A stretch of DNA of 64,000 nt from Caldifermentibacillus hisashii (GCF_027568575.1 NZ_JANUVP010000016.1); one strand, 5' to 3'. Counted from the first letter of the stretch, positions 26,522 to 36,661 are shown. The notes: generated by a model not told the origin, from the sequence alone. Numbers and translations are program-made.

Positions 26522-29500
26522 ATGGATGTGTTAGGCGATAAGCTAGGAGCCCTCTTTGAATCTCTATTTGGAGATATGTGGGAATGGATTGTTACCCCAT
26601 TTAAAAATTTACCAACTTTTAAAAATTTAATCTTTGGTAGAGATGGAGATGGAGATTTAGCGTACGGTATTTTTAAAACAGATGAAATTACAAATATATT
26701 TGGGCCTGGGGTAAAAGTCTTTATGACGTTAGCTATTTTTGCTATTTTAATAGGAATTATCTTAGGTGGAATGAAAGTATCGTCAACTGGAATTAATCCA
26801 TCCAACCGAACCTATGTTTTAGATTTTTTTAAAGACTTAATCATTGTAGGCTTAGTGCTATTTAATTTAGACACCTTATATTACATTATGTTTGGTCTGA
26901 ATTATTCGATTATTAATGTGTTTGGTGCCGCCCATGAGGAATTATTTGAACTCAAGGATAGTATAGAAACGGGTAAAGGTGTAATAGGTTGGTTAATTAT
27001 TAATCTTTGCTTACTTGGCTTAACCATATGGGCAAACTTTTACTATATGATGCGAAAATTAACCTTGTTACTGCTTATGATTATGGGTCCGCTGATGGTG
27101 ACACTGTATCTTATTCCCAAAACCAAAGGGATTACCTGGGCTTGGTTGAAAGAGTTATTCGGAACGGTCATGGTGCAATCCATTCATGCTATGCTTTATT
27201 GGGCAATCGCTCTTCTAAGCGCTTCTACAACTGGAGTTGAATCCGTTATTCTTTATGTTATTTTCATTCCTGTTTCTGAAGCCATACGTGCATTATTTGG
27301 TCTGGGAGGAGATATGCATGAGCGGCTTAACCGAGCGGCTGCTATGATGGGTGGAGGCGCCTTGACCGGTATATACGGTGCATTTAAGGGCGCATTAGGT
27401 GAAAAATCAGTAATGGAAACAATAAAAGGAGCCTATAGAGGGTTTAAAAATAATAAAAATGTTGGGGATTCAGAATCGAAAGAAGAGAAATCAAAAGGGG
27501 TTCTCAATAACGTCGGAACAGATGTAAGCTCTACTGCAAAATCCGAACGAATGTTAAAATCTGGTGAAATTATGTCCAAAGCAGGAAAAGCAATTGTTGG
27601 TGCAGCTGGGGCCATTACTGGTTCACCGATGGGACCAATGGGCTCTATAGTTGGCTCTACAATTGGGTTTGGAATGGGTGGTGTTGTTGGAGGAACAATT
27701 GGTAGAGCAGGGGCTGCTGTTACTCAAGGAGTGGCTAATAGACTAAATTCAGGATTTAAAGAAGGCTCTAAGAAGTTTAAAGGTATTCAAAACGCCGAGG
27801 ATGAAGCTGATGAGAAATTAGCCCAAACAATTGCAGAAGACGAAACTACTCAGTGGGCCAGTCAGAATAAAGAATTGTTTATGAAGGATTTAAAAGAAAG
27901 ATTCCCAGATGCCAGTGATTCACAACTTTCCCAAATGTGGGGTAATGAGGTTAACGCAAAAAGAGGAGAATTTTTAGAAAAAGCTAGAAATACTGTTGGG
28001 CAAATTAACCGTGGAAATCAACCACATGCAAGGGCAGAAGATTTAGTTAATTCAACAGTAGATAGTTTAACTAACGATTGGGCAGAACGTAATAAGGAAA
28101 ATTTCAATACAGCATATGATCAACAGAATCCACTTCCTGCAAATGCAACTGCCGACGATATTGCCAAACATAATAAACAAAAAGAAAAGGCATGGCAAAA
28201 TACTATAGCAAATAAACGAAATGAGATTCGTCAATCCGCAAATAATACTCTTTCTAAAATAGGAGGAACGTCATCTGTAGTAGATGTTGACGCCTTTGCT
28301 AAAGATGTTGGTCAGGAACTAGAGATGCTTGGTTTAGATCCTGATAAATCAACAAAATTAATCAAAAATACAATAGGATCTACTGGCGATAGGAATATGG
28401 CTGATGCTAAGAAATTAGTCGATACTACTGTAGACACATTGACCACTAATTGGGCAAAAAACAATAAAGATGCATTTATGGCTGATTACGATCAAAAAAA
28501 CCCGCTTCCAGCCAACGCAAGTGAGGAAATGATTGCTAATCACAATCAAAACCGAGCAACAGCATGGCAAAATGCAGTAAACAACAAGCGAGAAGCTATC
28601 CAGCGAACTGCCGAAAACACAGCAACAAAATTTACAAATGGAGCAAATACATCAGATCAATTAATTAATAAAGAACAATTTATTGAACAAATGGGCCAAG
28701 AGATAACTTCAAAAATGAATATGAGTAGTTCTCAAGCCAACTCAATTATTAAAAAAGCGGTAAATAATGTGCCAAGTACAAATCAACAGCCTGCAAAGAC
28801 TTCTGAATTAGTTAATTCGACTGTAGACAAATTAACCAATACATGGGCGAAGGATAATCAAGAAAAATTCCTTAATAACTACGATAAAAGTAACCCGTTA
28901 CCAGAAAATGCGTCTTCGACCGTAATACAACAGCATAACCAAAACCGTTCAGCTGCTTGGCAAAATGCTGTAGCTAATAAACGACAAGAAATTAGTGGTG
29001 TTGTTAATCAAGTAGCAAGTAAATTAAGTTATAATGCACCAAATCCAATATCATTCGTAGATAAGGAAGCATTTGCCAATGAAGTTGGAACAAGTGTAGC
29101 AGATGTTCTCGGAAAAGGTTCAAGAGAGACTGTACAAGCAGTAAAACAAGCAACGAGTAGTGTAAAACCCGTTTCCTTATATTCAGGAAAGTCAGTAAAT
29201 AGAGAAATGTTACTGAATCGTTTAGCAGAGCAAAAAACTTCTGCTGGTATGACCCAATATATTAATGATGGCATTAATTCCGGGCAATTTCAGACACAGG
29301 AAGAAGGACTTCAACAGTGGCACCAAGTAGAGGCTCCTAAACGGTTTAATGAAAATGTCAGCGAGTTGGCTAGTAGCTTACCGAGAATGATTCCATTAAA
29401 TCATCGTGTTATTAAAAATCCTGTGGCCCGAGCAGTAGGAGCCAGTGTAATAGCAGCTAGTTCTTTTGTTACAGGTGCATCTGGAATCAAAGAAATAAGT

Positions 29501-30583
29501 CAATTTGTCGGGGAATCCCGGGTTGGTCAAGCTTCAAAATTAGGAATGATGGCGATACAAGAAGAAATTTCAAAACCGGCTAACTATGCACAAGGTGTAT
29601 TGTCAGGTATTCAAGAAAAAGGTATATCTATCTTACAAGAAGGTGTTAATCAATTTGTTTCAGGTTATCAAAATTACACACCTGTTAATGCTGTAGAAAA
29701 ACAAGCTGGTTTTAGAAATGCGGTAGCCTATACAGTTGGAGTAATTGGTGGCGTTAACGGCTATAAAAAGGGCGCAAAATTGGGTATGAAAATGAACCCT
29801 TATAACAAAGCTGTGAACGAACAAACTGCGGAAATGGCAGATATTCAACACATGGTTCAAACTGTAACTGATGATACTGGAACAAAGATTCCCAATGGTG
29901 CTATTCGTATTGTGACGACTGCCAACCAAACAGTTCTTCAAGTTCGAAATAAGACCGGACAAGTCCAAACGGTTTCTAGAATATCTACTGGAGACTCCAG
30001 TTTAAAGAAAGGAGAAACGATTTATCAGGATTTATCAATTGATAACGGACATTTGTCCCCTGTCTCACCTGTTTATAAAGAGGATAGTGGTGGAGGTCGA
30101 ATTTCGTTAAATAGGAGCATTAATATAGATCCGAATAAACTTGTAGCAAACAGAAATACTCCACAATCTCCACGAATTGTTAATGAAGTGCAAAGTTACA
30201 ATCAAGCAGTAGATAGCGGCCAATATTATTTGAGAGATGCAATAAAGGACATGACAAATATTCAAATGATTGTTGATCGGAATAGAAGCTATTTAGTTGG
30301 GCAAAAGGATGGTAGGCAATATCGTATATCTCAATATGGTCCCGGTGATGCCCGACTAACACCAAATGAGGTAATTTACCGTACATGCGATGTAAAAAAT
30401 ACAAGATTGGAAATTAAGGGTACACAAAAGCAAATTGATAATGAAATATTTGATTATAACGATTATACAACTACTTTAACACCAAACGATTTAATTCCAA
30501 GAATGCCTCCTAACAAGCGAAATATGGCAAGAAAACAGAGTGAAAAATATAGAGAAAAAAGCTTAACCGAGCCATTAAGGTAG
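26522..30583 (+). CDS. VirB6-like giant membrane protein with internal repeats
   Basis: 1353 residues. Several membrane helices occupy about residues 60-260, as in VirB6/TcpH channel proteins. A glycine-rich stretch follows (about 340-400). The rest is soluble and repetitive: three repeats of about 120 residues each contain LVNSTVDxLT, a W-rich motif and NPLPxNAS (DNA about 28035, 28407 and 28800). A weaker fourth copy precedes them. ATG follows AAAGGAGG. Long exported tails on VirB6 are known to contact recipient cells or bind DNA; that role here is inference. Confidence 0.8.
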   Translation: MDVLGDKLGALFESLFGDMWEWIVTPFKNLPTFKNLIFGRDGDGDLAYGIFKTDEITNIFGPGVKVFMTLAIFAILIGIILGGMKVSSTGINPSNRTYVLDFFKDLIIVGLVLFNLDTLYYIMFGLNYSIINVFGAAHEELFELKDSIETGKGVIGWLIINLCLLGLTIWANFYYMMRKLTLLLLMIMGPLMVTLYLIPKTKGITWAWLKELFGTVMVQSIHAMLYWAIALLSASTTGVESVILYVIFIPVSEAIRALFGLGGDMHERLNRAAAMMGGGALTGIYGAFKGALGEKSVMETIKGAYRGFKNNKNVGDSESKEEKSKGVLNNVGTDVSSTAKSERMLKSGEIMSKAGKAIVGAAGAITGSPMGPMGSIVGSTIGFGMGGVVGGTIGRAGAAVTQGVANRLNSGFKEGSKKFKGIQNAEDEADEKLAQTIAEDETTQWASQNKELFMKDLKERFPDASDSQLSQMWGNEVNAKRGEFLEKARNTVGQINRGNQPHARAEDLVNSTVDSLTNDWAERNKENFNTAYDQQNPLPANATADDIAKHNKQKEKAWQNTIANKRNEIRQSANNTLSKIGGTSSVVDVDAFAKDVGQELEMLGLDPDKSTKLIKNTIGSTGDRNMADAKKLVDTTVDTLTTNWAKNNKDAFMADYDQKNPLPANASEEMIANHNQNRATAWQNAVNNKREAIQRTAENTATKFTNGANTSDQLINKEQFIEQMGQEITSKMNMSSSQANSIIKKAVNNVPSTNQQPAKTSELVNSTVDKLTNTWAKDNQEKFLNNYDKSNPLPENASSTVIQQHNQNRSAAWQNAVANKRQEISGVVNQVASKLSYNAPNPISFVDKEAFANEVGTSVADVLGKGSRETVQAVKQATSSVKPVSLYSGKSVNREMLLNRLAEQKTSAGMTQYINDGINSGQFQTQEEGLQQWHQVEAPKRFNENVSELASSLPRMIPLNHRVIKNPVARAVGASVIAASSFVTGASGIKEISQFVGESRVGQASKLGMMAIQEEISKPANYAQGVLSGIQEKGISILQEGVNQFVSGYQNYTPVNAVEKQAGFRNAVAYTVGVIGGVNGYKKGAKLGMKMNPYNKAVNEQTAEMADIQHMVQTVTDDTGTKIPNGAIRIVTTANQTVLQVRNKTGQVQTVSRISTGDSSLKKGETIYQDLSIDNGHLSPVSPVYKEDSGGGRISLNRSINIDPNKLVANRNTPQSPRIVNEVQSYNQAVDSGQYYLRDAIKDMTNIQMIVDRNRSYLVGQKDGRQYRISQYGPGDARLTPNEVIYRTCDVKNTRLEIKGTQKQIDNEIFDYNDYTTTLTPNDLIPRMPPNKRNMARKQSEKYREKSLTEPLR

Positions 30584-30592
30584 GTGAGGGCA

Positions 30593-32734
30593 ATGGGTTT
30601 TCAAGAAGAACAAGAACGTTCCGTTGCTAGGAGGATAGTTGATAAACAGGTAAGTAAAGGAAAAAGAAAACTCCTTAAAAAAGGGGCAAAGGTTGCTAAA
30701 AAGTTAATAAAGGCAGCAGTGAATCGTTTTGCTGCTGTCCTCTCAAAAGTATTTATGTGGCTTATTGGTTGGATAGGAATTCCTGCCATATTAACGGGGT
30801 TTTTCATTATCATTTCTGTGGTTATCATTTCGATGGCTCTAACTGCCATGTTTGGAACAGGAGAGGGCTTAGAGGGAGAAGAAAGAGAAATCTATAATTA
30901 TATCGTAAAAAAGGCTAATAGTACCGTAGATATGAATAGTTCATGGGAAAGACCCTACCGTGTTCCTGAAGAACTGATAGCTGCAACTATTCAATTAGAC
31001 GTATTCACAGAAAAAGAAATAAAAGGGGTCATTGATAAAATGGCCAGTAAATTAGCACCTACTTTCGATTATGGATCTTACAATGAGTGGAAAAAAACAC
31101 AAATTCTTGTATATGAGGATGGTAAGTTAATAAGTGAAGGACCCATAATCCAGACTGACAATTGGGTATCTAAACTTGATCATGTAGACTATTGGAATGG
31201 CTATACTCAGTTTATTTACGAACCTGAAGAGACACCTTGGTCATCGAAGGAAGTCATTACCTATCGTGAAGAAAAATATATAGACAAAGTAATAGAGACA
31301 TATACCGAAGTCATAGACGAACCCTATCATGTACGCGAACTCGTCCCTTATGAAGTGACTTATCAAGTCCCTTATGTAACAACTGAAAGAGTTCCATATA
31401 CCGAAACGGTACAAAAGAAAGTTTGGAATGGTTTTCGTTTTGTTTTTGTAACTGAAACTGTAACAAAATTTCGAGAAGAAAAAGTTACAAAATATAGAAC
31501 CGTAACAGAAACACGATATAAGGAACAAATTGTCCAAAAAACTAGAAAAGTAGCCGTTGAAAAGCAACGGGAGGTACTTGTTGAAAAGACAAGAAAAATA
31601 GAAGTCAAAACCGTGACAAAAACCAAACAGCAATACTTTACTTCTCGTTCTAATTCAACAACTGATTATTCTTATTTAGATAATGTCTTAAATTCTTATG
31701 GTCTTGGATTAAAAGATAAACAGCTTATTGAAGTCAACTACCTATTCACTGGAAAAACTATGAATTATACTGGTTGGTTACAATCCAATGGAGGTTTGAA
31801 TGGGGGATATACATATTTTGACGGAACGGTTATCCCAGGTGCCGGTGTACCAGCAGAGTTCATGCAATATTATCGGGGTGCGGAAAAGCAGTATGGAGTT
31901 CCTTGGTATGTTCTTGCCGCTCTCCATTTCGTTGAAACTGGATTTTCTACACATTCTACGATGATTTCATCAGTGGGTGCTATCGGTCCGATGCAATTTA
32001 TGCCTGCCACTTGGGTTGGTTATAAATACAACATTGGTGGTGGATTAGTTTCTTCCTCCTTAGACATTACCAGTTTGTCAGTGATTTCAAGTGGAGGAGG
32101 ATATGGAAAAGATGGAGATGGAGACGGAAAGGCGGATCCGTGGAATAATGCAGATGCGATATACACTGCTGCTGCCTATCTCTCGGCCAATGGGTACGCT
32201 CAAGACCCTAGAAAAGCCATTTGGGCATATAATCACGCAGATTGGTACGTGAATAAAGTTTTGCAAAGTGCTGAAACATTTAAAAACGCTGCGACGTACG
32301 AAGGAGGGGGGGAAATTCCACCACTTCAACCGGGAAGCTTCATGAGACCGGCCACCGGCAAAGTCACATCAGGATTTGGTTCTCGTGGAAATAGCCAACA
32401 CTATGGCATTGATATAGGTGGAGGAGGAAGGACGAATGTACCGATTGTTGCCGCAGCGGACGGGGTCGTTACCAGGTCCTATTTATCTTCCAGTTATGGA
32501 AATGTAGTTTTTATCAAGCACACTATAAACGGAATGCAATTTGAAACTGTATACGCACATATGCAAAATAGAGCTGTTATTGAAGGTGCTCAAGTAAAAC
32601 AAGGGCAATTTTTGGGTTATATGGGGGCAACTGGTCGTTCTGATGGTGTCCATTTACACTTTGAAATTCATCGAGATTCATGGAATTCATCAAAATCAAA
32701 TGCTCTCAATCCGGCCGGATTCATTCCTTTATAA
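30593..32734 (+). CDS. Bifunctional cell-wall hydrolase of the T4SS (transglycosylase plus M23 peptidase)
   Basis: About 713 residues. A basic N-terminus and one membrane helix (about 50-85) are followed by an unusual Val/Thr/Glu/Tyr-rich repeat region (roughly 220-365). Then comes a lytic transglycosylase domain (VPWYVLAALHFVETGF, IGPMQFMPATW) and a C-terminal M23 domain (HYGIDIGGG and VHLHFEIH give the zinc ligands). It locally opens peptidoglycan so the channel can assemble, like VirB1-type proteins. ATG 30593 follows AGGTGAGGG; GTG 30584 is an alternative. Confidence 0.88.
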   Translation: MGFQEEQERSVARRIVDKQVSKGKRKLLKKGAKVAKKLIKAAVNRFAAVLSKVFMWLIGWIGIPAILTGFFIIISVVIISMALTAMFGTGEGLEGEEREIYNYIVKKANSTVDMNSSWERPYRVPEELIAATIQLDVFTEKEIKGVIDKMASKLAPTFDYGSYNEWKKTQILVYEDGKLISEGPIIQTDNWVSKLDHVDYWNGYTQFIYEPEETPWSSKEVITYREEKYIDKVIETYTEVIDEPYHVRELVPYEVTYQVPYVTTERVPYTETVQKKVWNGFRFVFVTETVTKFREEKVTKYRTVTETRYKEQIVQKTRKVAVEKQREVLVEKTRKIEVKTVTKTKQQYFTSRSNSTTDYSYLDNVLNSYGLGLKDKQLIEVNYLFTGKTMNYTGWLQSNGGLNGGYTYFDGTVIPGAGVPAEFMQYYRGAEKQYGVPWYVLAALHFVETGFSTHSTMISSVGAIGPMQFMPATWVGYKYNIGGGLVSSSLDITSLSVISSGGGYGKDGDGDGKADPWNNADAIYTAAAYLSANGYAQDPRKAIWAYNHADWYVNKVLQSAETFKNAATYEGGGEIPPLQPGSFMRPATGKVTSGFGSRGNSQHYGIDIGGGGRTNVPIVAAADGVVTRSYLSSSYGNVVFIKHTINGMQFETVYAHMQNRAVIEGAQVKQGQFLGYMGATGRSDGVHLHFEIHRDSWNSSKSNALNPAGFIPL

Positions 32735-32742
32735 AAGGTTAA

Positions 32743-32764
32743 CTAAGGGGATAGTTCCCCTTAG
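32743..32764 (+). promoter_or_regulatory. Intercistronic hairpin in the conjugation operon
   Basis: CTAAGGGGA/TCCCCTTAG arms without T run, just before the lipoprotein ribosome binding site. Confidence 0.5.
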
Positions 32765-32788
32765 TCATAATTAAGGAGGTTTCTTTGT

Positions 32789-33322
32789 ATGAAAAAATTC
32801 TTACTCATCTTTATAGCTATTATTCTAGCAAGTGCACTTAGTGCATGTTCTTCTAAATCAAAGAATAATAGTACAACTGGTAATGTAAAAATAACAGAAG
32901 AAAATGTCCCTTACATTGAAAAATATGAAAAGTCCGTACAAAATTACTCCAAAGAAATGTCGGAAATCTTAATTATTTTTAACAATGCCGTTGATGGTGT
33001 ATATACCAAAGAATTAAGTAAAGAACAATTTTCTAACATTCTTACCCAAACAATAGACAGGTCGAATGAACTTGTTACATCTGTTGAAAGCGAAAATGTA
33101 GAACCCGATCTTTTTGAATCACAGCAACAATTTATTCTTTTGGTTAACCGAACACACCAACTATTATTAGATGCAATTGATATGGCAAATAATCCTGATG
33201 ATGAAATAGATAAAGAACTACTTCGAACTGACTATCTTGCTATAAAAACGGACCATGCGACTTTCATCAATAATTTGAAAGTATTGGGAGAAGAATTAGA
33301 AAAAGGAAAGAGTGGGAAATGA
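32789..33322 (+). CDS. Conjugation-operon lipoprotein
   Basis: 177 residues. Signal peptide with lipobox ALSACSS (Cys about residue 20), then a soluble helical domain. AAGGAGG precedes the ATG. It is transcribed with the secretion genes and ends 4 nt before the next ATG. No family recognised; outer-face accessory of the conjugation apparatus or a surface-exclusion factor is possible. Confidence 0.7.
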   Translation: MKKFLLIFIAIILASALSACSSKSKNNSTTGNVKITEENVPYIEKYEKSVQNYSKEMSEILIIFNNAVDGVYTKELSKEQFSNILTQTIDRSNELVTSVESENVEPDLFESQQQFILLVNRTHQLLLDAIDMANNPDDEIDKELLRTDYLAIKTDHATFINNLKVLGEELEKGKSGK

Positions 33323-33326
33323 AACA

Positions 33327-33980
33327 ATGAATAAAAGTAAAACCCTTATTGCAATGGGATTTATGGTAATTGCTGTCATTGTTGTGTATTGGGCCTTCAA
33401 TGTAAAAACGAATTATGAAATAATTGATATTCAAGATTCTCAAAATGAAGTTTTAGCTGAAATGAAAGCAATCAATCAATATGTCCAAGATACGAACGAA
33501 TGGATGAATGAACAGTTGGGCGGAGAGGAGAACAATGACGTAGCATTTTCCCATGCACCTGCCAAAACGCAAGATAACGAAGATCCAAAGGTTAAACTAA
33601 TAAAATATTTCATTACTGGGTTAACAATAAAAAATACTGATTTATTTATTTCCTGTTTTAATCCAGAAACTATCTCGAAAGACCTTTTTACATTTGACAA
33701 CCCAGATAAAAATGAAGTTGCTTTAGATTTGATTAAACAAATGACAAGAGAAGGAAAAATAAAAGAAATCCATTATAAAGAAAATAGAGGGCTCTTGAAC
33801 GAATCGACAAACGAAATTACTCTCACCTTTATTTATGAAGATGGCCAAGAAGCAAAAGTAAATTTTACTGTAGAATCATTTAATGATATACACGATGAAC
33901 AGGATGAGGAACATTCCGTTTACGTCATTTCAACATCTGCTTTAACTATGATCGAGCAAATAGAAACCGCACTTAGTTAA
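33327..33980 (+). CDS. Membrane-anchored protein with NTF2-like domain (VirB8/TcpC-like)
   Basis: About 217 residues: one N-terminal membrane helix, a short linker, then a soluble domain with helix-then-strand order (VKLIKYFITGLTIKNTDLFI, ITLTFIYEDGQ). This is compatible with the NTF2-like periphery of VirB8/TcpC. ATG 33327 is chosen; a GTG at 33312 overlaps the previous gene. It ends the operon before a terminator. The VirB8 assignment is inference from size, topology and position. Confidence 0.5.
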   Translation: MNKSKTLIAMGFMVIAVIVVYWAFNVKTNYEIIDIQDSQNEVLAEMKAINQYVQDTNEWMNEQLGGEENNDVAFSHAPAKTQDNEDPKVKLIKYFITGLTIKNTDLFISCFNPETISKDLFTFDNPDKNEVALDLIKQMTREGKIKEIHYKENRGLLNESTNEITLTFIYEDGQEAKVNFTVESFNDIHDEQDEEHSVYVISTSALTMIEQIETALS

Positions 33981-34003
33981 TAAAACCTGTGCGGCTTTTT
34001 TTA
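33966..34003 (+). terminator. Terminator of the conjugation operon
   Basis: CCGCAC/GTGCGG arms followed by seven T, immediately after the last gene. Confidence 0.8.
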
Positions 34004-34702
34004 TAGATATAATCGTACTTCAGCCTTGGCCTTTATCCATGAACCAAAAGTTTTAAAATAGATAAAGCTGGAAGGCAAACCTTTTTCTTTAGCGTAATCA
34101 TCCCATTTTTTCATACTCATGGATAAAAACTGCTGCGAATGTTCCAGGGCAATTTTAATCAAGTCATCTTTAGATAAAATCTTTTTATTTATCAATGTAG
34201 CCAATTCATCATAAGTTAGATATGTTCTTATCGTTTTATACGTTGGAAGTTTATGTTCTTTAGCATATTCATCCCATTGTGTACGATTGATATAATGATC
34301 TGCATGTTTTTTCATTATGTTCATAATGATTTCCTTAGTATATGTGCTCCGCTTATTATTTGTGATGTTAATACCAATATGTTTTTTTAAATTATTCCAA
34401 CTACCAAAAGCCTTAATAAAGGTACTTGATGAAGGAAAATGATTTTTCTTAGCATAATCATCCCATGTTAATTTACTTCGGAAATATTCCTTATTTTGAT
34501 AGGCAATTTGTTCTAATTCATTAAATGTATACCTACTTTTAAAAGTAGGTAATCCCAATGCTTGTTTTACCTTAGTCCAGGAGCCAAAGGAATAAATTAA
34601 GGATACAGACGACGGGAGATTATGCAATTTGGCATATTCATCCCATCTCTTCACTGTGGTTAATGCATGTTTATGTCTCTGTAATTCTGCTATTATATCC
34701 AT
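34001..34702 (-). CDS. Protein made of homing-endonuclease-associated repeats
   Basis: 233 residues with four copies of a ~50-residue unit of the form W-D-x-Y-A-K...LPSS...FGSW, as in RWDEYAKLHNLPSS ... FGSW, repeated near residues 20, 75, 140 and 200. This is the HNH_repeat/homing-endonuclease-associated repeat, thought to bind DNA. No catalytic HNH or GIY-YIG domain is present, so it may bind DNA without cutting. ATG follows CAGGAGTG. It lies 9 nt after a membrane-protein gene on the same strand. Confidence 0.7.
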   Translation of the reverse strand: MDIIAELQRHKHALTTVKRWDEYAKLHNLPSSVSLIYSFGSWTKVKQALGLPTFKSRYTFNELEQIAYQNKEYFRSKLTWDDYAKKNHFPSSSTFIKAFGSWNNLKKHIGINITNNKRSTYTKEIIMNIMKKHADHYINRTQWDEYAKEHKLPTYKTIRTYLTYDELATLINKKILSKDDLIKIALEHSQQFLSMSMKKWDDYAKEKGLPSSFIYFKTFGSWIKAKAEVRLYL

Positions 34703-34710
34703 TTTGTTTA

Positions 34711-35781
34711 TTACACTCCTGTTGATCTCTCGTTAGCCATCATCATGCTGACTACCCCGTCATTTGGTACATCAAATTTGTCCATTTGTTTAACTAGGCT
34801 TTCAAAAGCTCCTTTTGTCTTAGCATTACTAATGTCATCAAGAAGTTTATTTTTGCTAGTAAAGTACTTCTTTTGCTCGTTGTAAATTTCTATTTCTAAA
34901 ACTTTGTTTAACTTATCAAAGGCTCTTTCCATTTCTTTATTATTTGTAATAAAGAAATGATCAAAAGTATCAAAAGAATAAATTCCAACATCGCTTACTG
35001 ACCAATCAATAGCAAATTTATTCGTTGAGTATGTCGTTTTTGTATCTGTTTCTTGATGTTTGTAAGCGATACGAAATGCACAACAGGACAATTCCCTCTT
35101 TTTAAAATTGTCATTTTCCACATTTAATGGACGGGGTGTAAGAATAAAGGGTTCTCCAAAATTAGAAAAACCTAACACATATAAATCATCACCATACATC
35201 GGCAAACGATTTAAGCGAATAAATGCCTCTTCCTTTTTAATTTCTGTCGAGTGTTGCTCAAATAGTTCTTTTAGGGCAGGATTCTTCGTTAAAACAATTT
35301 CATACATACTTTTTAATTCCAACATTCTGTTTTCATGTTCTTTTCTTTTTAATTCTTCGTTATATTGCTTATGCTTTTTCCAGTTGATTATGGAGTCTAA
35401 AATGACAAATATATAGATAATCGGTATAGATACAAGTATCATAATTGGGAGTAACACATACATAACAAATTTTTCATTGTTGAAAAGAACTGCCATCAAT
35501 AAAACAATTGCAAGCACTAATAGCACTAAACCGCAGTAAACTATAACTAATTTAAAAATAAAGCTGAATATAGCGAATCCGGTCATATAAGGTTCATCAT
35601 AAATTAATCCAATTTTATCGAAAAAATTGACGATACCCAATTTATGAAGAATAGGTAAAATGTTGTCCCATTGCCACACCGTTAACAAAGCTAATAGAAT
35701 ACCTATTAAACCCGGAAGACCAGTCTGTTTTCCTTTATGATATTGATACAAGCCGTTTGCAATACTGAGTATAGTATTCAT
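34711..35781 (-). CDS. Membrane protein of unknown function
   Basis: 356 residues with hydrophobic segments in the first ~140 residues (about 20-40, 65-105 and 108-132). A charged soluble C-terminus of ~210 residues follows. No recognised motif. ATG follows AAAAGGATGTG. Transcribed together with the repeat protein downstream. Confidence 0.65.
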   Translation of the reverse strand: MNTILSIANGLYQYHKGKQTGLPGLIGILLALLTVWQWDNILPILHKLGIVNFFDKIGLIYDEPYMTGFAIFSFIFKLVIVYCGLVLLVLAIVLLMAVLFNNEKFVMYVLLPIMILVSIPIIYIFVILDSIINWKKHKQYNEELKRKEHENRMLELKSMYEIVLTKNPALKELFEQHSTEIKKEEAFIRLNRLPMYGDDLYVLGFSNFGEPFILTPRPLNVENDNFKKRELSCCAFRIAYKHQETDTKTTYSTNKFAIDWSVSDVGIYSFDTFDHFFITNNKEMERAFDKLNKVLEIEIYNEQKKYFTSKNKLLDDISNAKTKGAFESLVKQMDKFDVPNDGVVSMMMANERSTGV

Positions 35782-35868
35782 CTTGTTTCACATCCTTTTA
35801 TGCAATGGTAACACTGAAAATTACACTTCCTTTAGTCAATTATAAACCAATAATATTATTTAGTAAAG

Positions 35869-35906
35869 TCTAAAAAAAAACCAGGTAATCAAGTAACCCA
35901 GTTTAG
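35869..35906 (-). terminator. Weak terminator after the 33-residue gene
   Basis: A 6-bp stem (two wobble pairs) followed by nine T on the minus strand. Confidence 0.35.
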
Positions 35907-35919
35907 ATATTCTTATGGT

Positions 35920-36021
35920 CTATTTAATTTTGACCTTAACAATTTTTACGCCCGCCTTTGACGCCTTTTTTGCTGCTTTTTTTAAAAATTCTAATTCTCT
36001 TTCTTTAGCTTTTTTATTCAT
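35920..36021 (-). CDS. Small basic protein, 33 residues
   Basis: ATG follows GAGGTGG. The peptide begins MNKKAKERELEFLKKAAKK; about one third of its residues are Lys. It could bind nucleic acid, but function is unknown. Short length keeps the call uncertain. Confidence 0.5.
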   Translation of the reverse strand: MNKKAKERELEFLKKAAKKASKAGVKIVKVKIK

Positions 36022-36193
36022 ACAAACACCACCCACCTCTTTTCAATTTATATTCCTAGTATGGCCAATCCTCAAAAAAATATACAAATATAGTTCTAAA
36101 CCTGTCCCCCATTGATATATATATCTAGTAAAAGTGGAAAAATGGAAAAGTGACCTTAAGCTAAAAACAAAAAAAGCAATAGGGGGGAAAGAA

Positions 36194-36661
36194 ATGGGAT
36201 ATATTAACCCTTTATTTTCGAAAAGTGAAATAATGAACAAAAAATTAAAACCTTTATCGTCAAAAACCAATCGGAAAACTCGAAATGACAAAACACATAA
36301 TATTAAATTTCCCATTGACTCGATCAATCAAATAAAATTAAAAAGCTATAGCAAGGAAGCGAAAAGAATTTGTGAACTTCAAGGAAAGGACGGAATTACT
36401 CAAACTAAATTTAACACTGCCTTATTGCGATATGGATTAAAACACATTGAACTAGTCAAATGGTGTCATACCTATAAAGATACAAAAGTGTACATGCACA
36501 CGAACTTACTCAAGACAGAGTATGAATTGTTTATAAGTGGTCCTCATGGTTTGAGTGTACAAAAGAATCTTAATGATCGTCGAGTTGTTTTTCACATCAT
36601 TAATTCCCTAATAAATTTATTAGACAAAGGAGAGGTGAATATTGAAGAAATTATACAGTAG
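36194..36661 (+). CDS. Hypothetical protein (possible DNA-binding)
   Basis: 155 residues, basic N-terminus (KPLSSKTNRKTRNDK) then a helical core. ATG 36194 is 6 nt after AGGGGGG; upstream starts lack a ribosome binding site. It overlaps the next gene by 20 nt. The motif FPIDSINQIKLKSY near residue 40 is reminiscent of ribbon-helix-helix proteins, but I cannot confirm it. Confidence 0.6.
   Translation: MGYINPLFSKSEIMNKKLKPLSSKTNRKTRNDKTHNIKFPIDSINQIKLKSYSKEAKRICELQGKDGITQTKFNTALLRYGLKHIELVKWCHTYKDTKVYMHTNLLKTEYELFISGPHGLSVQKNLNDRRVVFHIINSLINLLDKGEVNIEEIIQ

Noticed and set aside
27850..29170. Direct repeats in the VirB6-like gene considered as a CRISPR or transposon repeat
   Set aside because: The repeats are about 120 codons, in frame, and protein-level; they are domain duplications.
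31241..31633. Long minus-strand ORF opposite the cell-wall hydrolase
   Set aside because: Product of the Val/Thr/Glu repeat coding strand bias; no start signals.
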